A stretch of DNA of 64,000 nt from Streptomyces sp. NBC_01306 (GCF_026340465.1 NZ_JAPEPC010000001.1:3188001-3252000), one strand, 5' to 3'; counted from the stretch's first letter, positions 18,313 to 27,842 are shown. Program-made: numbers and translations. The notes: a model not told the origin generated them from the letters alone.

Positions 18313-19653
18313 TCAGGCAAGTACCTCCCCCAGAACGCGGGCGGCACGCAGCGCATCACCGAAACCGACGTAGAGCGGGGTGAATCCGAAACGCAGGATG
18401 TCCGGCGGCCTGAAGTCCCCGACGACACCGCGGGCGATCAGTTCCTTCATGACGGCCCCGGCGTTCTCGCACCTCAGCGACACCTGGCTGCCCCGCAGTT
18501 CGGGTGCGGCCGGAGTCACCGATCCGAGGCTCACGCACTCCAGGAAGAAGTCCGTCAGGACGAGTGACTTGGCCCGGACCGCCTCGACCGACACCCCTTC
18601 CCAGACATCGAGCGCCGATTCCAGAGCGAGCATCGAGAGAATGTCGGGGGTGCCGACCCGGCCCCGCGGGGCGCCGTCGGCCGGGGTGTATCCGGGCTCC
18701 ATGCCGAACGGGTCCACGTGCGAGGTCCAGCCCGGCAGCGGTGAGTCGAAGGAGGCCTGGAGGTCCGGGCGCACATACAGGAAGGCGGGCGAACCCGGCC
18801 CGCCGTTCAGGTACTTGTAGGTGCAGCCGACCGCGAAGTCGACCCCGTGGGCCGCCAGCCCGACCGGCAGCGCACCGGCGCTGTGGCAGAGGTCCCAGAC
18901 GACCACCGCGCCCGCCGCGTGCACGGCTGCGGTCACGGCGGGCAGATCGTGCAGCCGCCCCGTGCGGTAGTCGACATGGTTGACCAGGACGGCGGCGGTA
19001 CGGGGACCGATCGGGTCGCCCGGTGCGTAGGGGACGATCCGCCGGCCGGTCATCCGGGCCGCCGACCCGGCGATATAGCCGTCCGTCGGGAAGGTCTCGG
19101 CGTCGACCAGGATCTCGTCGCGGTCGTCCCCGGCCGTCCGGACCGCGGCCACAAGTGCCTTGAAGACGTTGACGCTTGTCGAGTCGCCGACGACCACCGT
19201 GCCGGGCGCCGCACCGACGAGCGGCGCGATCCGGTCACCGATGCGCTCCGGCGCGGTCCACCAGCCGGACTCCTCCCAGGAGCGGATGCCCAGCGCACCC
19301 CACTCGTGGGTGATGACCTCCTGCATCCGCGCCGGGACGTGCCGGGGCAGGGCACCGAGGGAGTTGCCGTCGAGGTAGACCGTGCCGGGGGCGACGGTGA
19401 ACAGCTCCCGGAGCGGCGCCAGTTCGTCGGCGGCGTCCAGCTCGGCGGCCCGGCGGGCCAGGGCGGACCCGTCGGACAGGTCGGGCACGGCGGACGGGCC
19501 GGGCCGGCCGGACAGGTCGGGCTCGGACTGCACCGGTGCGGGCTTCATCAGCTGGTCCTCGGTCGTCGGGGATGTCGGGGAATACGGCCCGGCTGAGGCT
19601 TCGCCGGGGATGTCCGGGGCTTTCGGGGTCACCCCGGCGGCCGGGTCAGACAT
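18313..19653 (-). CDS. kynU: Kynureninase
   Basis: The 446-residue PLP enzyme cleaves kynurenine to anthranilate and alanine. Visible are VYLDGNSLGALPRHVPARM near the N-terminus, VVWDLCHSAGALP holding the PLP-binding Asp, and the Schiff-base lysine in GCTYKYLNGGPGSPAFLYV. An extra N-terminal tail of about 60 residues is low-complexity. The ATG at 19651-19653 overlaps the dioxygenase stop by 8 bp. A downstream ATG at residue 31 (MKPAPVQ) is an alternative. Confidence 0.95.
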   Translation of the reverse strand: MSDPAAGVTPKAPDIPGEASAGPYSPTSPTTEDQLMKPAPVQSEPDLSGRPGPSAVPDLSDGSALARRAAELDAADELAPLRELFTVAPGTVYLDGNSLGALPRHVPARMQEVITHEWGALGIRSWEESGWWTAPERIGDRIAPLVGAAPGTVVVGDSTSVNVFKALVAAVRTAGDDRDEILVDAETFPTDGYIAGSAARMTGRRIVPYAPGDPIGPRTAAVLVNHVDYRTGRLHDLPAVTAAVHAAGAVVVWDLCHSAGALPVGLAAHGVDFAVGCTYKYLNGGPGSPAFLYVRPDLQASFDSPLPGWTSHVDPFGMEPGYTPADGAPRGRVGTPDILSMLALESALDVWEGVSVEAVRAKSLVLTDFFLECVSLGSVTPAAPELRGSQVSLRCENAGAVMKELIARGVVGDFRPPDILRFGFTPLYVGFGDALRAARVLGEVLA

Positions 19654-20548
19654 GGCTGCGTGCCGTCCACAGCTCGGGGAACACGCTCTTCGCGGCACGC
19701 TTCTCCAGCCAGGAGACCCCGGCCGAGCCGCCCGTGCCGGTCTTCGACCCCATCGCCCTGCGGGTCGCGACCAGATGGTCGTTGCGCCAGCGCCACACCA
19801 GTTCGCCGACATCGGTCAGCGCCTCGCCGAGCCGGACCAGCGGGGAGTCCTGCTCCCCCGTGTACACCGCGGTCCAGACCGCCTCGACCTGAGGCGACGG
19901 CTCGTACTTCGCCGAGAGATCGCGCTCAAGCACGGTGGCGGGCACCGGCTGCCCGTGCCGGGCGATGAACCGCAGCACCTCGTCGTACAGGCTCGGCTCC
20001 TGGAGCGCCTTCTCCAGCTCGGCGTGGACCCGCGGCGCTCCGCGGTGCGGGACCAGCATCGAAGCGGACTTCTCACCCAGCAGGAATTCCAGCCTGCGGT
20101 ACATCGCGGACTGGAAGCCCGACCCCTCGCCGAGCGCGCTGCGGTACGCGTTGAACTGCGCGGGGGTGAGTTGGGCCAGCGGCCGCCAGGAGTCGTTGAG
20201 CGACTGCAGTTCGTACGTCGAGCGCTTCAGGGCCGCGAGGGCGGCCGGCAGATCATCACCGCGCAGGGCTGCCGCCGCGGTCTCCCACTCGTGGACGATC
20301 ACGGTGAACCACAGCTCCATGACCTGGGTGGTCACCAGGAAGACCATCTCGCCCGGATCGTCGGAACGCAGATGCTGGAGGTGGGTGAGGACATCCGCCT
20401 GCACGTAGTCCTCGTACGGGGTGGTCCCCGCGAAATCCAGATTCGGGGCGGAGTCGTCATTCGGGGCCGGGGCGTGATTCGGGGCTGAGTCCCGGCGCTG
20501 GGCCGGGTCGTGGTGGTTCGGGGCGGGGTCGTGCGAAGGCGTAGACAT
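19646..20548 (-). CDS. kynA: Tryptophan 2,3-dioxygenase
   Basis: The 300-residue haem dioxygenase opens tryptophan to N-formylkynurenine. The family core is clear: the YVQADVLTHLQHLRSDDPGEMVF region, SLNDSWRPLAQLTPAQFNAYR, and near the C-terminus WRWRNDHLVATRRAMGSKTGTGG, which includes the haem-ligand His. Residues 4-40 are a Pro/Asn/Asp repeat encoded by repetitive DNA and are not part of the fold. It is the first gene of the kynurenine operon. Confidence 0.96.
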   Translation of the reverse strand: MSTPSHDPAPNHHDPAQRRDSAPNHAPAPNDDSAPNLDFAGTTPYEDYVQADVLTHLQHLRSDDPGEMVFLVTTQVMELWFTVIVHEWETAAAALRGDDLPAALAALKRSTYELQSLNDSWRPLAQLTPAQFNAYRSALGEGSGFQSAMYRRLEFLLGEKSASMLVPHRGAPRVHAELEKALQEPSLYDEVLRFIARHGQPVPATVLERDLSAKYEPSPQVEAVWTAVYTGEQDSPLVRLGEALTDVGELVWRWRNDHLVATRRAMGSKTGTGGSAGVSWLEKRAAKSVFPELWTARSHV

Positions 20549-20657
20549 CGCTGTCTCCTCGGTGGTGCTCCAGGTAGCGGTCCGCCCCTTCCGTCGACAG
20601 GTGGGCCCCGGTCCCCGCCTTCATCATTGACGCGGAACCCGCTCCACGGCAAGACAA

Positions 20658-20692
20658 GCAAGGGCCGGACACGGTGCGTGTCCAGCCCTTGC
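20658..20692 (-). terminator. Terminator hairpin after DUF3151 gene
   Basis: A 15-bp inverted repeat with one mismatch (20658-20672 and 20678-20692, 5-nt loop) lies 15 bp past the DUF3151 stop, separating it from the kynurenine operon promoter. Confidence 0.75.
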
Positions 20693-20706
20693 TCCGCACG
20701 GCAGGG

Positions 20707-21120
20707 TCAGCCCAGCGTGTCCGCCGCGGCCGGCGAGGAGTCACGCAGGAACACCGTGCAGCGCTCGTACTCCTCGTCCTCACCGATCGACTGCGCGGCG
20801 CGGGCCAGGGCGTGCAGGGCCCGCAGGAAGCCACGGTTCGGCTCGTGGTCCCACGGCACGGGGCCGTGGCCCTTCCAGCCGGCCCGGCGCAGCGAGTCGA
20901 GGCCGCGGTGGTAGCCGGTACGGGCGTACGCGTACGACTCGACGACCCGCCCGTGCTCGAAGGCGTCGTCGGCCAGCTGCGCCCAGGCGAGCGAGGAGGT
21001 CGGGTACTTCGCCGCCACATCGGCGGGGGCGGTGCCGCCCGCGAGGAGCTCGCGGGGTTCGGGGTCGTCAGGAAGACGGGTCTCGGGAGGGCCCCCGAGC
21101 AGATTCTCGTGAATGGACAT
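20707..21120 (-). CDS. DUF3151 domain protein
   Basis: The 137-residue protein MSIHENLLGGPPETRLPDD... matches DUF3151, a soluble actinobacterial family of unknown function. Signature parts are SSLAWAQLADDAFEHGRVVESYAYARTGYHRGLDSLRRAGWKG and the RGFLRALHALARAA helix, which gives a TPR-like helical look. The ATG at 21118-21120 starts the conserved region. It is transcribed alone between two hairpins or repeats. Confidence 0.82.
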   Translation of the reverse strand: MSIHENLLGGPPETRLPDDPEPRELLAGGTAPADVAAKYPTSSLAWAQLADDAFEHGRVVESYAYARTGYHRGLDSLRRAGWKGHGPVPWDHEPNRGFLRALHALARAAQSIGEDEEYERCTVFLRDSSPAAADTLG

Positions 21121-21156
21121 GGAAGCCAGTCTGCCTGGCCCCGGTGGATACAGCTG

Positions 21157-21208
21157 CCACGGGCAGCAGGATCGAGCAGCAGGACGGGCCAGCAGGACCG
21201 GGCAGCAG
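21157..21208 (-). repeat. 13-bp tandem repeat downstream of the PatB-like gene
   Basis: Four consecutive 13-bp units ending in CAGCAG (21157-21169, 21170-21182, 21183-21195, 21196-21208) lie 24 bp after the stop of the minus-strand aminotransferase gene. Units differ at two to four positions. Confidence 0.85.
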
Positions 21209-21232
21209 ACCCATCCGCCCGTGGACTCTCTG

Positions 21233-22393
21233 CTACGGCAGCACGGCCCGGACCGCCCGCACCAGCGCGTCGGCGCCCGCCACCGTCTTGTCCCGGGGGC
21301 AGCCCACATTGAGCCGGACGAACCCCTCGGCCCGATAGACCGAGCCCGGCATGATCGCCACCTTCTCCACCTCGATCAGCTGCCGCTGGAGCGCCGCGCT
21401 GTCGATGCCCAGCGGGCGCAGATCGATCCAGGCGAGATAGCCCGCCTGCGGCGGCGCCCAGCCCAGCTCGGGGAAGGCCGTGTTCAGCCGCTCGGCGAGC
21501 ACCGACAGATTCGCCGCGGTGTACGCACGCACCGCGTCCAGCCAGGCCGCCCCGTGCCGGTACGCCGCGATGTGCGCCGTCAGCGAGAGCACCGCGGGCG
21601 AGGCCAGCCCCTCGGCCGTCTCCATGCGGGTGAGGTACTCCGCCCGGTCGTCCGGGTCGCCGATCATGCCGTACGAACCGGTCAGCGCCGGGAAGTTGAA
21701 CGCCTTGCTGCCGGAGGTGATGAGCGCCCAGCGGCCGCGCCCGTACCGGGTCCAGGGCAGATGCCGGTGCCCGTCGTGCACGAAGTCGGCGTGGATCTCG
21801 TCGCAGATGACCGCGGTGCCGTACCGCTCGGCGAGTGCGGCGAACCGGGTCAGCTCGTCGTGGGTCCACACCCGGCCGGTGGGATTGTGCGGCGAGCAGA
21901 GGAGCAGGACCTTGCTGTCCGGCCGGGCGAGCAGGCGCTCCAGCTCCGCGTCGTCGTCCACCGGGCAGCCGCGCAGTTCCCGGCGGAGGCCGGAGACCGC
22001 CTTGGTGAAGCCGTCATAGGTGGGGGTGTGGACCACCACACCGTCGCCCTCGCCGGTCCACATCCGCAGCAGCTGCGAGAGCTGGTTGAGCACGGAGGGC
22101 CCGTACACGATCCGGCCGGTGTCGATCCGGGTGTCGAAGCGGGTCACGTACCAGTCCCGTACCGCGTCCCGGAACTCCCCGAGCCGCCAGTCGGTGTAGC
22201 CGAACACCCCGTGGCCAATGCGCTCGTGGAGGGCCGCGAGGACCTCGGGCGGGCAGCGGAAGTCCATGTCGGAGATGGTGAAGGGCAGCAGCCCGTCCAC
22301 GCCGAACCGGTCCGCGACCCCGTCCCACTGGACGCTCCAGGAGCCGCGCCGGTCGACAGCGGTGTCGAAGTCGTACTCCGCGTCGTACCCCAT
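21233..22393 (-). CDS. MalY/PatB-family PLP aminotransferase (cystathionine beta-lyase-like)
   Basis: The 386-residue fold-type I PLP protein has the MalY/PatB start (FTISDMDFRCPPEVLAALHERI), GVFGYTDW, SPHNPTGRVW, VICDEIHADF and the PLP lysine in ITSGSKAFNFPAL. Members are C-S beta-lyases acting on cystathionine or cysteine conjugates; some MalY proteins also regulate. It is transcribed alone, following the fba terminator. Confidence 0.92.
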   Translation of the reverse strand: MGYDAEYDFDTAVDRRGSWSVQWDGVADRFGVDGLLPFTISDMDFRCPPEVLAALHERIGHGVFGYTDWRLGEFRDAVRDWYVTRFDTRIDTGRIVYGPSVLNQLSQLLRMWTGEGDGVVVHTPTYDGFTKAVSGLRRELRGCPVDDDAELERLLARPDSKVLLLCSPHNPTGRVWTHDELTRFAALAERYGTAVICDEIHADFVHDGHRHLPWTRYGRGRWALITSGSKAFNFPALTGSYGMIGDPDDRAEYLTRMETAEGLASPAVLSLTAHIAAYRHGAAWLDAVRAYTAANLSVLAERLNTAFPELGWAPPQAGYLAWIDLRPLGIDSAALQRQLIEVEKVAIMPGSVYRAEGFVRLNVGCPRDKTVAGADALVRAVRAVLP

Positions 22394-22448
22394 GTGCGGC
22401 GCCCTCTCTGATCTGACTGATCCGACGGTACGTGCGGATATGACGACG

Positions 22449-22483
22449 CGGGCCCGGCACCCCTGGTCGGGATACCGGGCCCG
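22449..22483 (-). terminator. fba terminator hairpin
   Basis: A perfect 9-bp G/C inverted repeat (22449-22457 with 22475-22483) lies just past the repeated fba 3' end and before the PatB-like gene start. Confidence 0.7.
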
Positions 22484-22485
22484 GC

Positions 22486-22568
22486 GTGACGGACGTGCCT
22501 GCGTGACGGACGTGCCTACGTGATGCGCGTGCCTGCGAGACGGACGTGCCTACTTGATGCGGGTGCCC
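22486..22568 (-). repeat. 17-bp tandem repeat copying the end of fba
   Basis: Five 17-bp units run in tandem. On the fba strand the first unit lies inside the gene and holds the last codons plus the start of the TAG stop (GGCACCCGCATCAAGTA). The next four follow without a gap, for example GGCACGTCCGTCACGCA. It is thus a tandem duplication of the gene's own 3' end, followed by the terminator hairpin. Confidence 0.9.
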
Positions 22569-23581
22569 GTGGAGCGCAGGTTGGCGCAGGCCTCGGTGAC
22601 GCGCTTCGCCATGCCGGCCTCGGCGGCCTTGCCCCAGGTGCGCGGGTCGTAGGTCTTCTTGGAGCCGACCTCGCCGTCGACCTTCAGGACACCGTCGTAG
22701 TTGCGGAAGACGTGGTCCACCACGGGACGCGTGAAGGCGTACTGGGTGTCGGTGTCGAGGTTCATCTTCACGACGCCGTTCTCCAGCGCGGTGGCGATCT
22801 CCTCCGCGGAGGACCCGGAGCCGCCGTGGAAGACGAAGTCGAACGGCTGGCTGCCGGCGGGCTTGCCGTACTTGGCGGAGACGCCCTCCTGGAGGTCCTT
22901 GAGGAGCTCGGGGCGGAGGACGACATTGCCCGGCTTGTAGACGCCGTGCACATTGCCGAAGGAAGCAGCCAGCAGGTAGCGGCCCTTCTCACCCAGACCG
23001 AGCGCCTCGGCGGTACGCAGCGCGTCGTCGACGGTCGTGTACAGCGAGTCGTTGATCTCGTGGCTGACGCCGTCCTCCTCGCCTCCGGTCGGGGTGATCT
23101 CGACCTCAAGAATGATCTTCGCGCCGGTAGCCTGCGCCAGCAGCTCCTGGCCGATGGCCAGGTTGTCGGCGAGGGTCTCGGCGGAGCCATCCCACATGTG
23201 CGACTGGAAGAGCGGGTTGAGGCCGGCCTCGACGCGCTTGCGGGAGACCTCAAGCAGCGGACGGACATAGCCGTCGAGCTTGTCCTTGGGGCAGTGGTCG
23301 GTGTGCAGCGCGACCGTGACCGGGTACTTCTCGCCGACGATGTGCGCGAACTCGGCGAGCGCGACCGATCCGGTGACCATGTCCTTGGCGTACTGGCCGC
23401 CCAGGAACTCCGCACCGCCGGTGGAGATCTGGATGATGCCGTCGCTCTCGGCCTCGGCGAAGCCGCGCAGCGCCGCGTGCAAGGTCTGGGTCGAGGTCAC
23501 GTTGATGGCCGGGTAGGCGAACTTGCCTGCCTTCGCCCGGTCGAGCATCTCGTTGTAGACCTCGGGGGTTGCGATGGGCAT
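22550..23581 (-). CDS. fba: Class II fructose-bisphosphate aldolase
   Basis: The 343-residue Zn-dependent aldolase interconverts fructose 1,6-bisphosphate with DHAP and glyceraldehyde 3-phosphate. The zinc-site motif VALHTDHCPKDK, EVEITPTGGEEDG and the phosphate-binding VFHGGSGSSAEE are present. The ATG at 23579-23581 (MPIATPEVYNEML) gives the usual length. Upstream lie pyrE and a parS-like palindrome. Confidence 0.97.
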   Translation of the reverse strand: MPIATPEVYNEMLDRAKAGKFAYPAINVTSTQTLHAALRGFAEAESDGIIQISTGGAEFLGGQYAKDMVTGSVALAEFAHIVGEKYPVTVALHTDHCPKDKLDGYVRPLLEVSRKRVEAGLNPLFQSHMWDGSAETLADNLAIGQELLAQATGAKIILEVEITPTGGEEDGVSHEINDSLYTTVDDALRTAEALGLGEKGRYLLAASFGNVHGVYKPGNVVLRPELLKDLQEGVSAKYGKPAGSQPFDFVFHGGSGSSAEEIATALENGVVKMNLDTDTQYAFTRPVVDHVFRNYDGVLKVDGEVGSKKTYDPRTWGKAAEAGMAKRVTEACANLRSTGTRIK

Positions 23582-23707
23582 CTGTCCGCTCCTTGGGATG
23601 TGCGGGTGTGCGTAACTGGTCCCTGACCTGGGGGCGACGTCATCGTCGCCCCCATCTTTCCAGACTCCTGGCGCGGGTCCACCGGGCGTGGTGCCTTGAC
23701 CCGGACG

Positions 23708-23741
23708 ACGGGGTGTGGTTTCACGTGAAACCACACCCCGT
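23708..23741. other. parS-like centromere site in a 34-bp perfect palindrome
   Basis: The 14-bp core GTTTCACGTGAAAC, the known ParB-binding parS sequence, is at 23718-23731. Perfect symmetry extends 10 bp further each side (23708 to 23741). It lies 10 bp past the pyrE stop and 126 bp before fba. Streptomyces chromosomes carry about twenty parS sites around oriC that ParB uses for segregation. The extended arms could also act as the pyrE terminator. Confidence 0.8.
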
Positions 23742-23751
23742 GCTCAGAGCC

Positions 23752-24294
23752 TCACAGCCCGAGGTCGTCCTGGTTGTACACGAAGATGTACGGCACCCCC
23801 GCCTCGGCGATGATCTCGGCGGCGCCGGTGTCTCGGTCCACGATCGTGGCGACGGCGACCACCTCGCCACCGGCCTCACGTACCGCCGCCACGGCGGTCA
23901 TCGGAGACCCGCCCGTCGTGGAGGTGTCCTCGACGACGAGGACGCGGCGGCCCTTGATGTCCGGGCCCTCGATGCGGCGCTGCATCCCGTGCGTCTTGGC
24001 GGCCTTGCGTACGACGAACGCGTCCAGCGTCTTTCCGCGGGCAGCCGAGGCGTGCAGCATGGCGTCCGCGATCGGGTCGGCGCCCAGCGTTAGGCCGCCG
24101 ACCGCGTCGAAGTCCAGCCCGGAGGTCAGATCCAGCATCACCTGACCGACCAGGGGCGCGGCCACGCCGTCCAGGGTGATCCGGCGCAGATCGATGTACC
24201 AGTCGGCTTCGATCCCCGAGGAGAGCGTCACCTTGCCGTGCACCACGGCCTTGTCCTTGATGTGCTGGAGCAGATCAGCGCGTACGTCAGTCAT
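23752..24294 (-). CDS. pyrE: Orotate phosphoribosyltransferase
   Basis: The 180-residue enzyme joins orotate to PRPP, giving OMP in pyrimidine synthesis. The PRPP-binding signature VLVVEDTSTTGGSPMTAVAAVREAG is intact, as are GGLTLGADPIADAML and FVVRKAAKTHG. The ATG at 24292-24294 (MTDVRADLLQHIKD) is chosen because sequence upstream is not conserved-looking. Confidence 0.96.
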   Translation of the reverse strand: MTDVRADLLQHIKDKAVVHGKVTLSSGIEADWYIDLRRITLDGVAAPLVGQVMLDLTSGLDFDAVGGLTLGADPIADAMLHASAARGKTLDAFVVRKAAKTHGMQRRIEGPDIKGRRVLVVEDTSTTGGSPMTAVAAVREAGGEVVAVATIVDRDTGAAEIIAEAGVPYIFVYNQDDLGL

Positions 24295-24359
24295 GCCCCC
24301 GAGCTTAATTGCGACGGCGGGCAGTGCCTCGCGGTGGCTCGGGGGCAGCCGGGCGGGGC

Positions 24360-25163
24360 TCAGAGGCGGCGCCAGCTCCAGGTCGTCGTGATCTCCAGCG
24401 GGTCGAGGGCCGTCACCAGGCGGGGCAGCGTGTTCAGACCGTTCGGCGGGCCGGACTGGGGCTCGACGCAGACCGCTTCCGCCTGCTCGTCGTAGATCAC
24501 GACCCACTCGTCGCGGCTGTGGACCTTCAGCTCCAGCTGCTCGGGCCAGGTGAGCGTCACATCCACACCGTCCGGCATCCCGAAGCAGTCGTCCCAGGGG
24601 CCGGGGAGGGGGTCGATCCGCTTGCCCGTGGGCAGGTGGTCGTCGCCGCGCTCCTCCTGCCAGCCGGGCTGGAAGTCGACCTGCGCATCACCACCGGCGC
24701 CCAGGTTCCGGTTGAACCAGGGGTGCCAGCCCGCCTGCGCCGGGAACGAGTCGCCGCAGGTCTCCACACCGAGGGTGAGGGTCAGGGCGGACTCGGTCAG
24801 CTCGAAGGACTGGGTGACCCGGCCGGGGTACGGCCAGGGGTCGGCCAGCTCGTAGGTGAAGACCGCCACAGCGGTTCCGTCGTTGCTGCCGGGGCGGGAG
24901 CGCTGCCAGGCCGTGTTGCGGCCGGTGCCGTGGATGGCGTGCGGCGGGGAGTTCAGCGGCAGCTGGTGCGGGATGCCGCCGCTGCTGAACCGGCCGTTCC
25001 CGGTACGGCCGCACCAGGGCACCATCGGGAAGCAGCCGAACTTGTCCCCCTGGCGCAGCAGTTCGGTGCCGCCGATGCGGAGGCTGCGGATACGGCACCC
25101 GTTCTCGGGGCTCACGGTCAACTCGACGTCGCCGGCGGCGAGCCGGACCTCTTCGCTACTCAC
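24360..25163 (-). CDS. Aldose 1-epimerase family protein
   Basis: The 267-residue protein has the galactose mutarotase-like beta-supersandwich. Visible motifs are MVPWCGRTGNGRF (substrate Arg), HAIHGTGRNTAW (catalytic His) and AGWHPWFNRNLG (second His). The late acid that acts as base is probably in the DEWVVIYDEQ region. It interconverts alpha and beta anomers of a sugar or sugar phosphate; the exact sugar is unknown. GTG start at 25161-25163. Confidence 0.88.
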   Translation of the reverse strand: MSSEEVRLAAGDVELTVSPENGCRIRSLRIGGTELLRQGDKFGCFPMVPWCGRTGNGRFSSGGIPHQLPLNSPPHAIHGTGRNTAWQRSRPGSNDGTAVAVFTYELADPWPYPGRVTQSFELTESALTLTLGVETCGDSFPAQAGWHPWFNRNLGAGGDAQVDFQPGWQEERGDDHLPTGKRIDPLPGPWDDCFGMPDGVDVTLTWPEQLELKVHSRDEWVVIYDEQAEAVCVEPQSGPPNGLNTLPRLVTALDPLEITTTWSWRRL

Positions 25164-25194
25164 ACCCCGACCCTAACGACCCCGGCCGCCCGGT

Positions 25195-26097
25195 TCAGCG
25201 TCGGCGCCGCAGTGCCCGGCCCACTACGACCGCCGATGCCAGCGCCAGTGCCGCCGCAGGGGCCGCCCAGCGCAGGGTCGCTCCCGCCGTGCTCGACGAC
25301 GGGGCCGGTACCGGGGCGTAGCGACCGCGCGGCGGGGCGTGGTCGACCTCCTCCGCGCTGCGGCCGATCATCGTGCGACGGGCGTGTGCGGCCTCCACGG
25401 GCGGGTCGCCCGCCGGGGTGAAGCCCGCTTCGGACACCGGGTCCAGCGACGGCGGCGGCACCTCCGCGTCGAACACCGACGCCCCGGCCTCGTCCCCGGA
25501 ATCGCCGGTCGCGGACGGCCGCTCGTCAGGCGCGGGGGCCGTATCCGGCACCGCGTCCGCGTCCGCGTCCGGTCCCTGGTCCGCGCCCTGCGGCCCGGGC
25601 TGGGTTCCGGTCTGAGCCTGAGCCTCGGCCCGTACGCGGTCCCCGAACCGGTCCAACAGGCGGCGTGCGGCCGTCAGCACCGCGTCGGGGGCAAGGTGCG
25701 CCAGCCGGCCATCGGTCGCCTGAACCGTTCCCGTGCACCTCAGGGTCGTACCCGTACGGCCACCCGAATCCGCATCGGCACCCTCACCGGCCTCCGCCGC
25801 CAGGCTCAGCCTCAGTGAGAGCTTCACCGAGCCCGGTCCGCGGGCTTCCGTGCCCTCGCCGTCGACCTCGTAGCCACCGTCGCGCTCGGCGATGCGCACG
25901 GTGCCGCGGTAGGTGATCGTGTGCCCGTCGATCCGGACCTTGAGCCGGCCCGCGAGCGCGCCCTCCCGGCTGTCGCCACTGTCCGTACGGTCGGCGTCCT
26001 GTTGGAGCCCCGGTACACAGCGGGCCACACGGGCGGGGTCCGCCAGGACCCGTCGGACGGACTCTGCCGGAACCGGAACGAACACCTCATGCTCCAT
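25195..26097 (-). CDS. Membrane-anchored SRPBCC/CoxG-like protein
   Basis: The 300-residue protein has an N-terminal CoxG/SRPBCC domain (1-155: EHEVFVPVPAESVRRVLADPARVARCVPGL, then alternating strands). A long acidic/proline linker (155-270) follows, then one C-terminal transmembrane helix with an Arg-rich end (WAAPAAALALASAVVVGRALRRRR). CoxG proteins assist carbon-monoxide dehydrogenase membrane anchoring, but no cox genes are nearby, so only a membrane-tethered lipid or ligand binder can be inferred. Confidence 0.8.
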   Translation of the reverse strand: MEHEVFVPVPAESVRRVLADPARVARCVPGLQQDADRTDSGDSREGALAGRLKVRIDGHTITYRGTVRIAERDGGYEVDGEGTEARGPGSVKLSLRLSLAAEAGEGADADSGGRTGTTLRCTGTVQATDGRLAHLAPDAVLTAARRLLDRFGDRVRAEAQAQTGTQPGPQGADQGPDADADAVPDTAPAPDERPSATGDSGDEAGASVFDAEVPPPSLDPVSEAGFTPAGDPPVEAAHARRTMIGRSAEEVDHAPPRGRYAPVPAPSSSTAGATLRWAAPAAALALASAVVVGRALRRRR

Positions 26098-26234
26098 GGA
26101 AGTCGAGCCTACTCAGCCACGGCCGACTCGTCTGCCTTTCGGTCCCCGCCGGTACAGACCGGCCCCGGCCGGTGCGCCCGCCACCGCCGCCACCCCGTTC
26201 ACCGCCCGTACCGGGTTCACCGCCCGTACCGCGT

Positions 26235-27788
26235 TCATCGCCCGTACCGCGGATGCACCAGCGTCGACGGCGGCACACCCGGGGGCCGGCCCGGCACACG
26301 TGACCAGGTGCCCGCAGCAGCCGGTCCCAGCCGCGGATCCCTGCGGGCCGCCAGGACGAAGCCCCAGTCGCTGGGTGTCTGCCCGGTGCCCTTCGCCCGG
26401 TCGGGGCCCGCGGCGAAGCCCGCACCACGGCCCGACGCCCGGTACGGGAGCGCCCGCAGACCGGCCGCCCGCACCGTCGCGTCGACCGTCCAGAAGCTGC
26501 CGGGACGCGTGCCGACCGGACCCGCGTGGACGGCCAGCCGGCCGCCCGGGGCCAGCACCCGGGACACCAGTCCGTAGAACTCCTCCGAGTAGAGCTTGGT
26601 GCTCGCGGTGATGCCGGGATCGGGCAGATCCGCGACGACCACGTCGTACTTCGGCCTCGACGACCGCAGCCAGTTGAAGGCGTCGCCCGTGATCACCCGC
26701 AGCCGCGGATCGCGGTACGCGTGCCCGTTGAGCGCGGCGAGCCCGGGATCGGTGCGGGCGAGCCGTTCGACGCCGGGGTCCAGCTCAATCAGCGTCACCG
26801 ACGCCACACCCCGGTGTCGCAGCACCTCACGGGCCGCGAGGCCGTCGCCGCCGCCCAGGATCAGTACGTTCCGGTGCGGGCCGCGCATCGCGGGGTCGAC
26901 CAGCGCCCGGTGGTACTGCCGCTCGTCCGCGCCGTCGACCCGGAGTCGGCCGTCCAGAAAGAGGTCCAGGGTGCCGTGCGCGGACCGGGTCAGGACGATC
27001 TCCTGGACGCGGGTCTGCTCGGCGACCCGCACCTGCGCCCCGTACACCGCCCGCCGCGCCGCCAGTTCGAAGTCGCCCACCAGCGCCGTCGCCGTGGCCA
27101 GCACGGCGAGCACCAGCACGTTCACCAGGATCAGCCACCCGCGGGCGCGCCTCGTCAGATCGTGCCTGAAGAGCCACAGCACCAGTGCCCCGCCTGCCAC
27201 GGCGTTGACCGTGCCGGTGAGCAGCGCCCCGGTGAGCTGGCCGAGCAGGGGCAGGAGCAGGAACGGGAAGGCGAGACCGCCGACCAGCGCGCCCACGTAG
27301 TCCGCCGCGAACAGGTCGGCCACGGCGCCGCCCGCGTCCTGTCGCGACACCCGCTGGATCAGCGTCATCAGCAACGGGATCTCGGCGCCCATCAGCACAC
27401 CGATCGCCAGCGAGAACCCGACCAGGGCATACCGCGAACCGCCGCCGCCCGCCCAGGCGAACGACGCGTACAGCACGAGCGCCGAACCGCCGCCGGTCAG
27501 CGCGAGTGCCGCCTCGACCAGCCCGAAGCCCACGGCGGCGCGGACCCGCAGCCGTTTGGCGAGGAGCGAGCCGATCCCCATCGCGAAGACCATGACGGAC
27601 AGCACGACGGACGCCTGGGTGACGGAGTCCCCGATCAAGTACGAGGCGAGCGCGACCAGTTCGAGCTCGTACACCAGTCCGCAGGCGGCGCAGACGAAGA
27701 CCGTGGCGAGCACCAGCAGCCTGCCGGTCCTCGGGCGTACGGAGAGCCGCGCGTCCTGGGCTTCGGGGGGCGCGGACTGGTCGATCAC
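26235..27788 (-). CDS. Polyamine aminopropyltransferase with membrane domain
   Basis: The 517-residue protein has an N-terminal seven- or eight-helix domain (20-220) and a C-terminal spermidine-synthase Rossmann domain (240-500). The latter includes [32 protein letters not shown] and the catalytic VVVADLPDP. The family transfers aminopropyl groups from decarboxylated SAM to a diamine, though membrane-fused actinobacterial versions remain poorly characterised. GTG start. Confidence 0.9.
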   Translation of the reverse strand: MIDQSAPPEAQDARLSVRPRTGRLLVLATVFVCAACGLVYELELVALASYLIGDSVTQASVVLSVMVFAMGIGSLLAKRLRVRAAVGFGLVEAALALTGGGSALVLYASFAWAGGGGSRYALVGFSLAIGVLMGAEIPLLMTLIQRVSRQDAGGAVADLFAADYVGALVGGLAFPFLLLPLLGQLTGALLTGTVNAVAGGALVLWLFRHDLTRRARGWLILVNVLVLAVLATATALVGDFELAARRAVYGAQVRVAEQTRVQEIVLTRSAHGTLDLFLDGRLRVDGADERQYHRALVDPAMRGPHRNVLILGGGDGLAAREVLRHRGVASVTLIELDPGVERLARTDPGLAALNGHAYRDPRLRVITGDAFNWLRSSRPKYDVVVADLPDPGITASTKLYSEEFYGLVSRVLAPGGRLAVHAGPVGTRPGSFWTVDATVRAAGLRALPYRASGRGAGFAAGPDRAKGTGQTPSDWGFVLAARRDPRLGPAAAGTWSRVPGRPPGVPPSTLVHPRYGR

Positions 27789-27842
27789 GCGACGAACGCT
27801 ACGTTACGCACCGCACGCAACCTGTAACCCACGAGGGGGCGA

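Noticed and set aside
23708..23741. Reading the palindrome purely as a terminator
   Set aside because: Not rejected outright, but the exact 14-bp ParB core makes a terminator-only explanation less likely; there is also no T-tract.
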